A DNA stretch of 64,000 bases from Gonium pectorale (lineage: Eukaryota; Chlorophyta; Chlorophyceae; Chlamydomonadales; Volvocaceae), in NCBI GenBank assembly GCA_001584585.1, contig LSYV01000022.1:91364-155363 (forward strand), given 5' to 3'. How positions within the stretch are numbered: the first letter of the stretch is position 1; every line of letters starts with the position of its first letter. The notes under the pieces were generated by a model. The model did not search any database and had not been told where the DNA came from. It saw only the letters and a program-made list of their open reading frames with translations. The translations under genes were made by a program, and so were the position numbers. Positions 22,910-33,522 of the stretch are shown here, one piece after another.

Positions 22910-25900
22910 ATGTCAGCGGACCAGCGGGTGACGTGCACGGCGCCGCAGCCGCAACTCCACGTTCCCGCCAAGGGCTGCACCGCAGCGGCCAGCGGCGCTG
23001 TCAATGTCGATTGCCGGACAGTTTCGTGCAGCTTGGCGGAGCCCCGGCTTGCCCCCGCTGCATCCTCGTGTACCAGCGAGCAACACCCGCCGCGGCAACC
23101 ACCACTGCGTCTGGGTTGCTGCCCAACCCCGGACTGCTCCTCCAGCGGCAAGCTAGTACGGAACCTAGGGTTGGGTGCAGGGAGCTGCACGACAGCCGTC
23201 GGCGAGTCCTCGGCGCCGAGCCCGTTGCCTGGGAGTCACCGGCACCGCCAGCGGCATCCCACGCCTCCTCCCGTCCACCTGCGCTCGCCTCCCGCGTCCC
23301 TGCTGCTCCTCCTCCTGCACCTCCTCTCCTGGCTCCCATCCCCACATCTCCTCGTCGCTGCCGCCGCCGCCGCGGCACAGCGTCAGCAGCACCTGCTGCC
23401 CCTCCGCGGCATGCGCTCCACCAGCCCCCAGGCCACCCCCAACACCACGGCCACCAGCACCTCCGCTTCCGGAGCCCCTGCTGCCACCTCAATCCCCGGG
23501 GCGGGCGGGCCCTTTGAGCTGCCCGGCCGGCCCGACGAGCTCATCGCCTGCCTCAACTCCCACCAGCCTAACTCTAGCGGCACCACCTGGCGCGCCGCCA
23601 TGCGCGACTCACCCCCTTACCTGCGCGTGGTGGGCATGTGGTGGAGCGCCAAGGTCGCCGACGTGCCCCTCACCATCACCACCCAGCTCAGCTGGAACCG
23701 CAAGTGGCAACTCAAGGCCATGTGCCGCAGCTGGGGCGGCCCCATCGCGGCGGTGCTGCACCTGCCGGTGCCGCTGCCGCGACTGCTGGGCGGCCGGCGC
23801 GGCGGGCGGCTGGACGACGTGCGCAACGCGACCATGGCTCGGGCGGTGGCCACCGTGGCTGCCTTCCACGCGCGCATGGAGGCGCAGCACCCCTGCAAGA
23901 TGGACCTGATGCTGCTGGCGGAGCCCTACCAGGACTGTGAGTTTGGGCAGGTTGAGTTCGGGCTGGGGTCGAACTGGGAGTTTAGGGAGGTTTGGGGGGT
24001 TTTGGGACGGCTGGGCAGCAGCGCTGGGAGCTCCTGGGCAGCGTCAGTCAGATGTTTGATTGGGTGCCATATATGTGCGAGGTGGGTTAGTTTGGTTCGG
24101 ATCGGGGCAGGTGGGGCGGGCGCGGGCGGGGGGTGTTGGCCTGGAACTTGAAGGTCGGGGAGGGGCGGAGCCGTGGCGGAGCTGTGGGGTCCCGCGCGAT
24201 TTTGGCTGGGTGGCGCGTCCGGCAACTCGCTGGCGTCCCAGGCCCCCCCCACGACACCACGGGTCCCGCACACGAAACCACCAGCACCGTATGTACTCTC
24301 GAGCGCAACCGCAGCTCGGTCGCTGACTGCGCACCAGCCGCCGCTCCCCCGCGCCTGCCCTCCATGCGAAGCCTGACGCGGCACATGCAGTCCGCGCAAC
24401 GAACTCGGACCCCCCGCCCCGCCCCGCCCCGCCCCGCGTGTGTCGCAACGTGACGGACCCGCCCCCCGTGCCCGCGCCCGAGCCGCAGCCCGCTCCATGG
24501 TCCTCTACCCGGTCAACACGCTGCGCAACTACGCGCGGCTCATGGCGCGCACACCGCTCATCGGCATCGTGGACGTGGACCTGATGGTGTCAGCCAGCCT
24601 GCGGCAGGAGATGCGGGACCCGGCGGCGGCAGCCGCCTACGTGTCGCGCGCGGAGGCGGCGGTGGCGGCGGCGGCGGCCGGCCGGACGGGCGCGGCCTAC
24701 TCCACCGGCGCCTCCCGCACCGCGGGCGTGCCCCACGGGCACCTTAACCGGACCTCGAGAGTGCCATCGGCGGCGATCGCGGCGGCGGGGACGGGGGCGA
24801 CGGCGGCGGAAGCGGCGGGAGCGGCAGGAGCGGCGGAAGGGACGGCGGCGACGGCGGCAGGAGCGGCGGCGGCGGCCACGGCGGCCACGGCGACGTTGGC
24901 GGCGGTGGCGCAGGGAGTCGTCGCCGGAGGCGGCGTGATGGCGCAGACGCGGCGTCTTGCGGCGGCTGCAGCGGCAGCAGCTGTCGGTTCCGGCGCCACT
25001 GGCGCCGCCGCTGCCGGCGGCGGCTCAGGCCGCGTGGCGTTTGTGCTGCCGGCCTTTGTGACCCGTGGTGGCTCCCTGGAGGAGCAGATCCGCCGCGCAG
25101 ACAAGGTGGTCGCCGGGGGCAAGGAGGTCCTGAAGCAATTCTACGACCTGCAAAAGGTGGGGGCGGTCGGGGCTACGAACGTCCGGGGGGCATGCGTGCT
25201 GGGTGCGGAGCGAAAGGCGTTGGCGGAGGAGGCTGGGGCTTCCTGGGGTGCGGGAGGGCAAGTCGGTGACCGGGGGCAAGGAGGCCCTGAAGGAGGTGTG
25301 TGAGCAAGCGCGGTAAGGTGCCGAGGGGTCGGCGAGATACAGGACGAAGCGTGCACAAATGATTATGATCAGGTGACGCCGCGTGTACCATGTATCTTGG
25401 CTGGAGTCGCGGCATGGATACTTGGACAGCTGGATCGGATGGATAGTGCAGGAGTTGGGAGGGCATGACGTGCGTGACTGAGGCAGCCCACCCGTTGGGC
25501 TGCGGGAAAGGGCAGGTGCAATGGGGCCCTGGGGCCGTGAGGAGCAACATGCGGGTACGGGTTGTCCGTCGCGCGCTTGGTGTGGGGGCGGACCCCGCGT
25601 CCCTTAGTGTCTCGCCTCCGCCGGATGCCCGTCCGAGCTGCGCACCGAAACGTCTTGGAAGCCCTTAAGCTTGCAGTGCTGTCGTGCTGTTGCGTTTCTC
25701 GATATCCTCGCACTCGCTGCCCTCTGCAGCCATATGCACCCAACAGCCACCTATGCCGTTTCCATCTTTGATCGCCACGTCCGCAGGTGATGCGGTTTGA
25801 CCCCGGTTCCACCGGCCACGTCGCCACCAACTACGGCGCCTGGTTCCGGTCGACTCAGCCCTACACCGTTACGTGGTCTGACCGGTACGAGCCCTGGCTC

Positions 25901-26633
25901 ATCATCGACCGCCTCAGCTCCTCCTGGGCCGACTCGCGCTTCCGCGGGTACGGTAAGAACAAGATTGTGCACATCCGTACGATGGCGTACGAGGGGTACG
26001 ACCTTGTCGTACACCCCTCGGCCTACCTCATCCACCGGCCGCACGGCGTGAGCAGCTCGTCCACCGCACACTGGCGCAGCGCCACGCACGGCAGGCGTGG
26101 CCGCAACTCCTCCATGTACGGCCACAACACCTTCTTGTACAAGATGGTACGCGGGCGGAGGGCGGGGGCAGTACTATCACCCTGAGGCTGCCAGCGCGTG
26201 GCAGTCATGACACCGTGAGGCTGCCATTGAGAGCCCGCTACTGCTGCCGACCCCCGACCGCCGTTGCCCTGCGGGCCGTCGCTTTGGGTGCGGTGCCGCG
26301 CACGCCCGCAGCAGTGGGCCCGCGCCCACACGCCGCCGCGGGGCTCTGCTCGCCCGGCGAACAGCCACCAGCGCACGTTCGGCCGCCGCACGCCCCCTCA
26401 CCCTCCCCTCTTGCTCGGGACGGGACAACCGCTGCTGGCGCCCAGCTCGCCATTGTTCATTACCTCTCCCCTTCAACTCCCCCCCTTGCTCAAACTCCCG
26501 CCCACCCGGCTTGCCCTGCCCGCAGGTCCAGCGTGACATGGCGTTTGGCAACTACACGCCCCCCGTGGATCCGGCCACGGCTGCGTGCCGCCAGCTGCTG
26601 AGCTGGTGGAAGGGGGCGCCCAAGACCTCCTGA
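22910..26633 (+). CDS. GT49 (LARGE/B4GAT1-like) type II membrane glycosyltransferase
   Basis: Four exons with matching phases: 22910-23936, 24489-25156, 25787-26146, 26526-26633 (about 720 residues). A hydrophobic Leu-rich segment near residues 129-157 would be the signal anchor of a Golgi type II enzyme; the preceding roughly 128-residue tail is unusually long. Catalytic-region landmarks are YPVNTLRNYAR, the metal-binding IGIVDVDLMVS (DxD), FVLPAFVT, and in exon 3 WLIIDRL, DSRFRGYGKNK and VHPSAYLIHRPHG, all typical of Glyco_transf_49. In animals the family extends xylose-glucuronate chains; here the acceptor is unknown and could be a wall glycoprotein. A long Ala-rich insert (about 24630-25020) separates DxD from LPAF. 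The start ATG at 22910 is the only in-frame ATG before the membrane segment; a missing 5' exon cannot be excluded. Confidence 0.85.
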
Positions 26634-28066
26634 GCACCCTGCCCGGGGGCACCAGGGGCGGGAGGCTTCAAAGTTAGGGCCGCAGCTACCTGGCTATTGG
26701 GGGCTCGGTGGCTGGACAGCATTCTCGTGAGGCTGAAAAGGGCGGAGCGGGGCGGACTTCCGGCGGGACACGCGGCAGTGGCTGGAGCGGGCGTCAGTGC
26801 GGTTGGCTGAGCTGTTGTTGCGGATCGCGACGGAGCGAAGAGCCGATCGCCGCGGCCGACGGGTGGGGCCTGATCTTGTGTCTGTGGCAACGGCGCTGTG
26901 TGGCTGCTGATCCGGCGGACGGCCGCGCCCGGTCAGCGCCTGGGTCAAGAGCTGTGGGCTTGCGTGTGGCGGCGTCGGAGCTGCAACGCGGGAACGGCGG
27001 CGAGGCGGCCGCCCCGCCGCCGGCCAACATGAAGCCGACAAGCCGAAGCGGCATGGGGAGCAGCCACGGCGGCGTCGTGCGGCGTAAGCGCGGGCTCGCT
27101 GCGCTGCGCGGTGCGGTGCGGGTACGCACCCATGCGCGTGGCCCACCTGCATAGCTGCAATGCCGTATGCGGTGCCGCTACTGCGCAGTGCCACTTGCAG
27201 GTGTGATGTGCCATGTGTGCGTGGATGCCGCTGCTGGCCTGTGCGGTCGATACCGAGAGGGTAGCGAAACGGCAGGGCTCTATCGGGCATGCGGGCGAAT
27301 CGGGCAGCAGGGAGGAAGTAAGTGGGAGCGGGGCGGGGGCCTCGTGGAAGGCCCCTGAACAACGTAGTTGCCATTCTCGACATGCGTGTCGACATGCGCG
27401 CTGCCGCGTGCTTGCACTCGCAGTTAATCGCCCACGACGTGAATGACGTCACGCCGCTGCATCTGCACGTTGTGCCGTCCACCTGCGCGCCTGGGCCGTA
27501 TTAGTAGAATGTGGGCCGGTTCCATTGAGGATCCGGGGGGATTTATCGTTCATTCCTTATGTCCAGCACTCAAGATCTGAGCATTCCCCATTGATCATGG
27601 AAGTCAGTGGCAAGGCGTGGTGCGGCGCGGCGCGGTGGGTAAAAAGAGAGGAGGGGCTGGCGCAGGGTGTTCAACCGCAAAGATGCAAGGGGTGGGGATG
27701 TAGCCTTCCCTTATAGGTTAAAAGGTAAGGGCAGGTCGCAGGTGCGGTACAGTGATTGGCAGCATCCAAGTGGATGAGAGAGAACTGACGTGTCGCCTGC
27801 TCCAGTGGGCTCTGGGTCTGAGCGCGTGTGGTACAAGGCTAGCTCTGCGCGTGCAGCAGTGTGGGGACTGTCCCAGCTGAGAGACTTCGCGTTTTCTTGC
27901 TCTCACAGACGCGTTCCATGTGCACGCCCCCCCCCCTCCCATGTATCCGCGACGCGACCCGTTTCCCTTCTTCATCCCCCCCTCCGCTGGGACCTGTGCG
28001 ATGCAAGGTGTGATGCCATGTGGTGGTGGGACTGGGCAGGTCTGTGGGGCGCACTATTCTGATGGA
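26634..28066. other. intergenic region downstream of the GT49 gene
   Basis: The first about 850 bases are GC-rich with a long open frame on the minus strand (26694-27482) that is Arg/Pro/Ser-rich and has no domain; I regard it as compositional. No TGTAA was found close to the GT49 stop. No other gene is supported. Confidence 0.45.
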
Positions 28067-28245
28067 ATGGGTAATCTGGGCTGCTTGGGGATCATGACGC
28101 CTATCTCTCGCCTCGAGTGTGGTGAGGAGGTACGTACAGTGTCAGTTGCGTGCCTCTGGTATGTAATGCTTGCGCGCAGCTTGCTGCGCCATTTTTGGAC
28201 CTGGACGATGCCACCAAGTACGCGGGCATCCACTTCTTCCTCCAG
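28067..28245 (+). other. exon-like pair upstream of POLD4, product unknown
   Basis: An ATG at 28067 opens 21 codons ending ECGEE at a strong GTACGT donor (after 28129). A 50-bp intron ends GCGCGCAG, and a 22-codon phase-0 segment (28180-28245) reads LAAPFLDLDDATKYAGIHF followed by FLQ and GTGGGG. The second segment looks like conserved protein, but I cannot assign it to a family. The next acceptor I can see (CACTTCACAG at about 28451) would add one codon and a stop, giving a 44-residue peptide. It could also be part of an otherwise unrecognised gene or a relic. Confidence 0.35.
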
Positions 28246-28569
28246 GTGGGGATGGGGGGCGCCTGCCGGATGGGCAGGCAGCCGGGCTCTGCACTGTGTC
28301 GCAAACATTCAAATACTTCTGCTTAATATGTGTATGACGAGTGCGCGAGGGCACCGGGAGGACACCGGAGCCAAAGGACCACAGCACGGAGGCGGTTGCA
28401 ACCGCCGATACTGAGCGGACGCTGTACACTGTGGCATTTCCACTTCACAGGAATAGGAAATTTCTTGGGACGCTCAATCCTCGTAGTTGGTTGAACTCCG
28501 CAGCGTATACCGGGTACCCCAACATCCCGTCGGGAGTTACTGTGAGGGATTGCCATATCCAACGCGACA

Positions 28570-29754
28570 ATGATGAGTAGCAAGAAGGATAGCAAGTTAT
28601 CATCACTTTATCGGCAAACCAAAGCGAGCAGCGAGCAGAAGACAAGGAGCTCAAAGCGACGCAAGACCGAGGAGGACACACAGCCTGACCCCGAGGTGCT
28701 TGCCAGGAGCCAGGGAGAGGGGGCTATCACGAACGGTAAGCATGTCGTGGAGAGCTGGTGGGTCACGCACGCATGGCGGGAACCACTTTGCGCCCCGGGA
28801 TGCGCCCGCCAACATGACCCACACCGACGCCTCGTATGTTTGCAGAACGCTTTAAAGCGTATTGCGTTCATGTGTTCGACACTACTGAAAGCCCCCCGCG
28901 AAACGCATGTGCCTCCGCACCCAGGCCCCTCCTCCGAGACCTTACCCTCCCCCCTCCCCAAATTTGTTTCTAACAGCGGATCTGAGTGAAGACGAACAAA
29001 AGTTGCGCAAGTTTGACCTCGCAACCAAGTACGGGCCGTGTGCGGGGCTTACAAGGCTTGAGCGGTAGGCACGGAGCGGATCGGGAGTTTTCGGGAGCGC
29101 GGTATGGCGGAGGTTGAGGGATGCAGAGGACGTGGGCCTGATGCCGAGGGGACCACAGAAATCATTTATTATGGCTTCATGGTATCTCTCCGTTCGGGCT
29201 TGGTGGGAAAGGCACGGCGGCGGAGGGTGGTGGAGGGGCGGCGAGAGAGAGCAGTACGGGCTGCGCACTATGACAATGTCACGGTGTCTTCTTCGTACGA
29301 TATTTTGATTTGGATTGGACCCGTACCCTCTGCGTCCCCGCTGTTCTACTCCTTTGATCGGCCCTTCCCTGGTGGCTCGCAGCCTTCAGCCCTTGCCTGC
29401 CGCCACCTGCATCAGCGCCCCTCCCGCAGCGCGGCTCTACCACATGCGAACGACATGCCGCCCCTAGCGCCAATCTGCTCTCCCTCCCGCCAGTCCACCG
29501 CTCGCGGCGCACTGTACCTATGCATCCGCAACCCCACCCACTCCATATACACACACGTCCACTGGATGCGCGTCCGGTCTCCAACGCCCAACGCCCAGCC
29601 CTCATTCTTCGCCGACCCACATCGCCCCTTGCACAGGTGGGAGCGCGCCCGCAAGTTCGGGCTGGACCCTCCCCAGGAGGTTCGAGACCTCCTAATGGCC
29701 GCGGGGGGGCCCGGATGCCAGGCGGATCGCTGCCTGTGGCATGAGCGGATATGA
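28570..29754 (+). CDS. POLD4: DNA polymerase delta small subunit 4 (p12)
   Basis: Three exons, 28570-28735, 28977-29064 and 29637-29754, keep phase and give 123 residues (human p12 is 107). The Lys/Ser-rich N-terminus is poorly conserved, as in other species. The C-terminal half is diagnostic: LRKFDLATKYGPCAGLTRLERW, ARKFGLDPPQEVRDLL and the terminal CLWH. p12 stabilises polymerase delta and bridges its catalytic and B subunits at the fork. Donors are GTAAGC and GTAGGC; acceptors are CTAACAG and TGCACAG. Two adjacent ATGs (28570, 28573) could serve as start. A candidate TGTAA is at 30804-30808. Confidence 0.92.
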
Positions 29755-31199
29755 GGCCGCGGCGTATAGCATTGGATGAGCGGGCCGAGATGGCTCCGGC
29801 GACAGTGGAGGCCGCGGCGGTGCCGACCTCTGCGGCAGGGGCGGTGGTATTTCCGGCGGTATCCGCGTAATGTCGGACCGCCAAGGGCTGTGTGGTGAGG
29901 GGTGCTGGGAAAGGCATACGCCCGGAGGAGCCGCCTGGCGGGGTTTGGTGGGATGGATGGCGGCATGGGGCCGGAAAGCCTAGCACGGCACTGCGGTACT
30001 GCGCGCTGGAGTGCCCGGGAGGCGCGGAGGGAGGCGCGGAGGGAGGCGCGGAGGGAGGCGCGGAGGGAGGCGCGGAGGGAGGCGCGACGCTGGTGCTGGC
30101 TGGAACCGGGCAGGTCGGTGGGTAGGCCGGCATGGGGTTTCGCGCATGCATTTTGCGCCGTGGGGTAGGTGCCGTACCCTCTCGCGCAGTCAGTCGCTCT
30201 GTTGAGGTGATGTCGATGGGGCCGAGCAGTGTGCGCCGCGCCTACATAGGGTTAGCTGAGTGAAGCTGGCTCGGGTCGGCTGAAGTCGGACGCGCGGCGG
30301 TTGAGTGCGCTGTGAGGGTACCGCCGGTGAGGGTGGTGTGGCAACGGTATTGACACTGGCGGAGTGCGCAGGTCGCTGTTGCCGCACAGATGTGGGGTTG
30401 AATGGTCTTATCGGGTTCGCGCTGCGCAGGGCCGGGCGGCACTGCCTCTGCGCGGTGCGGAAACGGTGGCTGGCAATGGGCGTCACCTCGACCGGCGGTG
30501 ACGGGTCGTGCGCACCCGCTTGCACGTCGGGGCCCTGGCCGCTGCGGATGCGGCAACCCCGCAGGAGCGGGCCCTGCGAGTTGACGGTCTGGAACGCAGT
30601 TGCCCGTGTGTGCATGCGCTGCAGGTGTTGCTCGCGTTGCGTGTTGCGTTCGATTATCGCGGTGCTTTGCGTGCGTACGACATGACATAATATGGACGAC
30701 TGAAGCATACGGTGCGAGTTGCCCTATGCCGTGCGCGTTTCGCCGCCTGGTCAAGGCAGCATAGGACGTGGACAGGCCTCTACGTAACCCTCGGTAATCA
30801 TTATGTAAATTCGCAGATCAGCATGTGGCGGGCAGTCTGAACTTTCCTGACCGCACTACTGACCGAACGTAGATGTACTGGTCAAGCACGCTGGCGCCTC
30901 GCCACCTGTTGTGTTTGTAAGCTGTCCGACCCACGGATCGGCCGGACGGATCGAGCACACTGTTGTGACGATAACGATTGAAGACCGTTGCGGAAAGAGG
31001 GAGCCCGCCGCCCCCGAAAGTGTGGCATCTCCGGTATGGTGGGCGGGTTGATGGGCAAGTGTGGCGATCTGCGTACCTCCCAGAGGGACCAGCTTCGCAT
31101 CAGTATGGACGCGAGCCGCCACTCTACCGACGGCGGTACGCGGTAGAAGAGAAAGCTTCGTTGTAAGGGCTACTGCATGCTACATGGCACGAGACCTTG
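29755..31199. other. POLD4 3' flank and intergenic region
   Basis: It contains a 12-bp minisatellite (30018-30086) and a TGTAA at 30804-30808 in + orientation, about 1,050 bases after the POLD4 stop. The Arg/Thr-rich open frames on the minus strand (30190-30754) show no domain. No gene was recognised. Confidence 0.45.
30018..30086 (+). repeat. 12-bp minisatellite GGAGGCGCGGAG, about 5.7 copies
   Basis: Perfect head-to-tail units lie downstream of the POLD4 stop. Three frames stay open through it only because the unit is a multiple of three. Confidence 0.85.
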
Positions 31200-32335
31200 A
31201 GGCTCACGGCCCTAATGCCGACCTGCATTCGGTTGCGGCGTTCGAAGCGGTGCCCTCCAACATCCAGCTCGGCCAGCTGCCCTGAGATTGTCATCCTCGC
31301 CATGCTTGCTTGTGCGCCGCGCCAGCATCGATGCATAAAGCTTTGCCAGGGCACTGCCGAATGCAATGCCGCGGTGGTCATCGCATACCACTGCATCGCC
31401 CTTGTTGAACACGGGCGGGAGAGTGCTGACCACCCTCCCGTGCTCGTGGTGGGACCCACCAATACCCGGTTAAGGATCGCAGCAAGATAAGGCACAGCAA
31501 CTCGGAGAGGGGCCCGGCCTCTGACGCACTGCAACGCGTACTTGCAGCACTCTGACGGGCGGGACGAACGTCACATGTCTTGCTCTGTACCCGCCCACCC
31601 GACCGGACGCGTCGCGCCTTCGGGTGTGTATGGCCGTAGAGGTGGGCTCCCTCTTTCTTTGCAGATTTCTTTTTTCACTCGGCCTGGACATGCTTAAACC
31701 CCGCGCTTTTACTGTTAGGCACACGCTTAGGAGCATCTCCCACTCGGCTTCGGTGACTGGTGCAGCCAATTGCCCCCGCGCGCGCCTTGCTATAAAAGCC
31801 TTGACATTTTCAACCTAAACAGCTAAACTCCATGCATTCGAGAGCCCATCCGTAATCGTCCACATGCTCAGCATTATGTACGGCCGGGTCATGCTACCGG
31901 TAGTCGTAAAACGCAACACGCACAAACAACTGGTAGGCTGCGTTACAGTCCCCACTGCCCATCCCCGGCTCCGTTGAGCAACCGCTCGAAAAAGTAGTAA
32001 ATTTGTCTGCACCGTCAATAAAACACGCCGTCGCCTTCCCATGCTTCAGCCAAGCCCACAGCCCCCTGGGGTTGGCCTTGGCATCACTTAACCTTCTCTC
32101 CAGTTCGGTTATTTCGGCCCGTTTATCCCAGGGGGATCCGCTTCGCGGCGGGGGCTCCGCCAAACAAAGGCGTGGAAAAGCTACGCCTCGCTCAGCGCTG
32201 AAATGCCAGGGAATGGAGCTGTTCGGTAAGCCGGTTTCATGCAGGGGTGACCCGGGCGTCTCCCCTGGTTTCATGTGTCACACTGGCTTGGACGAATTCT
32301 CAAACGTTCTCTTCTCATGGGGGGGCGCTGGCTGA
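31200..32335 (-). mobile_element. decayed non-LTR retrotransposon (LINE) fragment
   Basis: Reading on the minus strand, 31433-31212 contains a reverse-transcriptase stretch: LPPVFNKGDAVVCDDHRGIAF then GSALAKLYASMLARR, matching the xxPxxKKGDxxxxxNYRGIA...LAKLY blocks of algal LINEs. The preceding LAAILNRVLVG is in another frame (31534-31430), so a frameshift separates them. Further 5' (32274-31894) ITELERRLSDAKANPRGLW and AWLKHGKATACFID resemble the linker between endonuclease and RT. The two parts are separated by about 370 bp holding a copy of dispersed repeat B. No catalytic YADD box or intact ORF remains, so the element is dead. It lies downstream of PRIM2 in the same orientation. Confidence 0.6.
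31604..31680 (+). repeat. dispersed repeat B copy inside the LINE fragment
   Basis: It reads GACGCGTCGCGCC-TTC-GGGTGTGTATGGCCGTAGAGG, then CTCCCTCTTTCTTTGCAG and ATTTCTTTTTT. It matches the copies at 16003, 40173, 40856 and 57300 in parts. Its position suggests insertion into the LINE or shared 3'-end ancestry. Confidence 0.65.
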
Positions 32336-33522
32336 TTAGGCGGGCGTCCCTGCCCGGCCGCAGCTCCCTGCGCCGGGCGCCACAAGCAACAGTTTCCCTC
32401 ATGATTGCTATCAATGTCAACTTGTGCATGCGCTTTACAGGTATCGGTCCCTAAGTGCTGTACCGTACCTGGAGTGGACATCCATGGCAAGCGCGCAGAG
32501 GGCTACGGCATCCTATTGCCGGACAGACAGCTTCAGCGTACCTGCAGTTACCTTACACGGATCTGTAGTATGTGTGTGGTCCCTTTGAATCGTCGGCCCC
32601 TACAGCGGAACCATGCGTGCTTCATGCATCCTGCTGCCCGTCATTCCAAGCCCTTATCAAGCCTGGCAGCTGATAGAGAGCTGCCGTGTAGCGGTGAAGG
32701 ATAAACTCTATCAAACAGTCACAGCACCTGGCTGTCCAACCACAGATCAGCATTCCCGAAAAGCAGGGCGGGCGGGCCTGGCTTCCATTGGGCTGAGCAG
32801 CCCCCGCATGTACCCGCGGTGTGCACATCGTAGCAGTGGCCCTCACAAAGTTCCAACCGCTGTCTTCCCGTTGGACATGTTCCCGGGGCACTCTCAACGC
32901 GCTATACGTCAAAGCAGATGGCTGCAGCACATCTAAGCAACGACAGCCGCTAGCTATGGGACGTAAGCCCATCACGGAGGCCCATTACCCCACCGACCCG
33001 TGGGTCAGCACCCTCAACCGGCAAGGCTCCTCGCTCCCGCGCGTGAGCAGCTCACCCACGGCCCCGTAGGACCTCCGCCCCATGGGCCCCCATATGATGA
33101 CGTGGTAGGTGCCATCCCTACCACGCCCCACATCGCAACGCACGCCGCACCTCGCCACGCTGCACACCGACGCCATCACTTTCGCGCTTACGCTCGTCGT
33201 ATGCGTTTTCCTTTTCAACACGCTGCACCTCCCTGCATCGCCACTGACTACAGTGCGGCGCCCTGCTGCCACGCACCCTGTGATGTTACGCCCAGATGTC
33301 CGCGGCGGCCTGCACGGTAGGTGCCCGGGTCCCTGGGACAGCCGACCCGACTGGAGTCAACGCCAACTTGGTCATCAACTGATGGAGCCAGCAAGCGGGT
33401 TGGCCAGCTACGCCACGCCAGGCCACGCAGCGTCTCGAGTGGCGGTATGCGTGCCCCGCAAGCCACGCCCGCCTGGACGCTTCGGTAGCTTAAGCAGCTA
33501 ATGCTGCTGATAAGCAACGAAG
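32336..33522. other. intergenic region 3' of PRIM2
   Basis: Apart from the repeat A fragment at 33174-33221 and a short hairpin (GTGGTAG..CTACCAC near 33100-33124), nothing is recognised. It probably contains the PRIM2 3' UTR; the nearest TGTAA on the minus strand that I found is about 1 kb away. Confidence 0.45.
33174..33221 (+). repeat. dispersed repeat A, copy 4 (3' part)
   Basis: CATCACTTTCGCGCTTACGC then TCGTCGTATGCGTTTTCCTTTTCAAC matches the end of the NPL4 intronic repeats. The first half of the 98-bp unit is not present. Confidence 0.75.

Noticed and set aside
26694..27482. 262-codon minus-strand frame after the GT49 gene
   Set aside because: Arg/Ser/Pro-rich composition with no domain; likely a by-product of GC content in the 3' flank.
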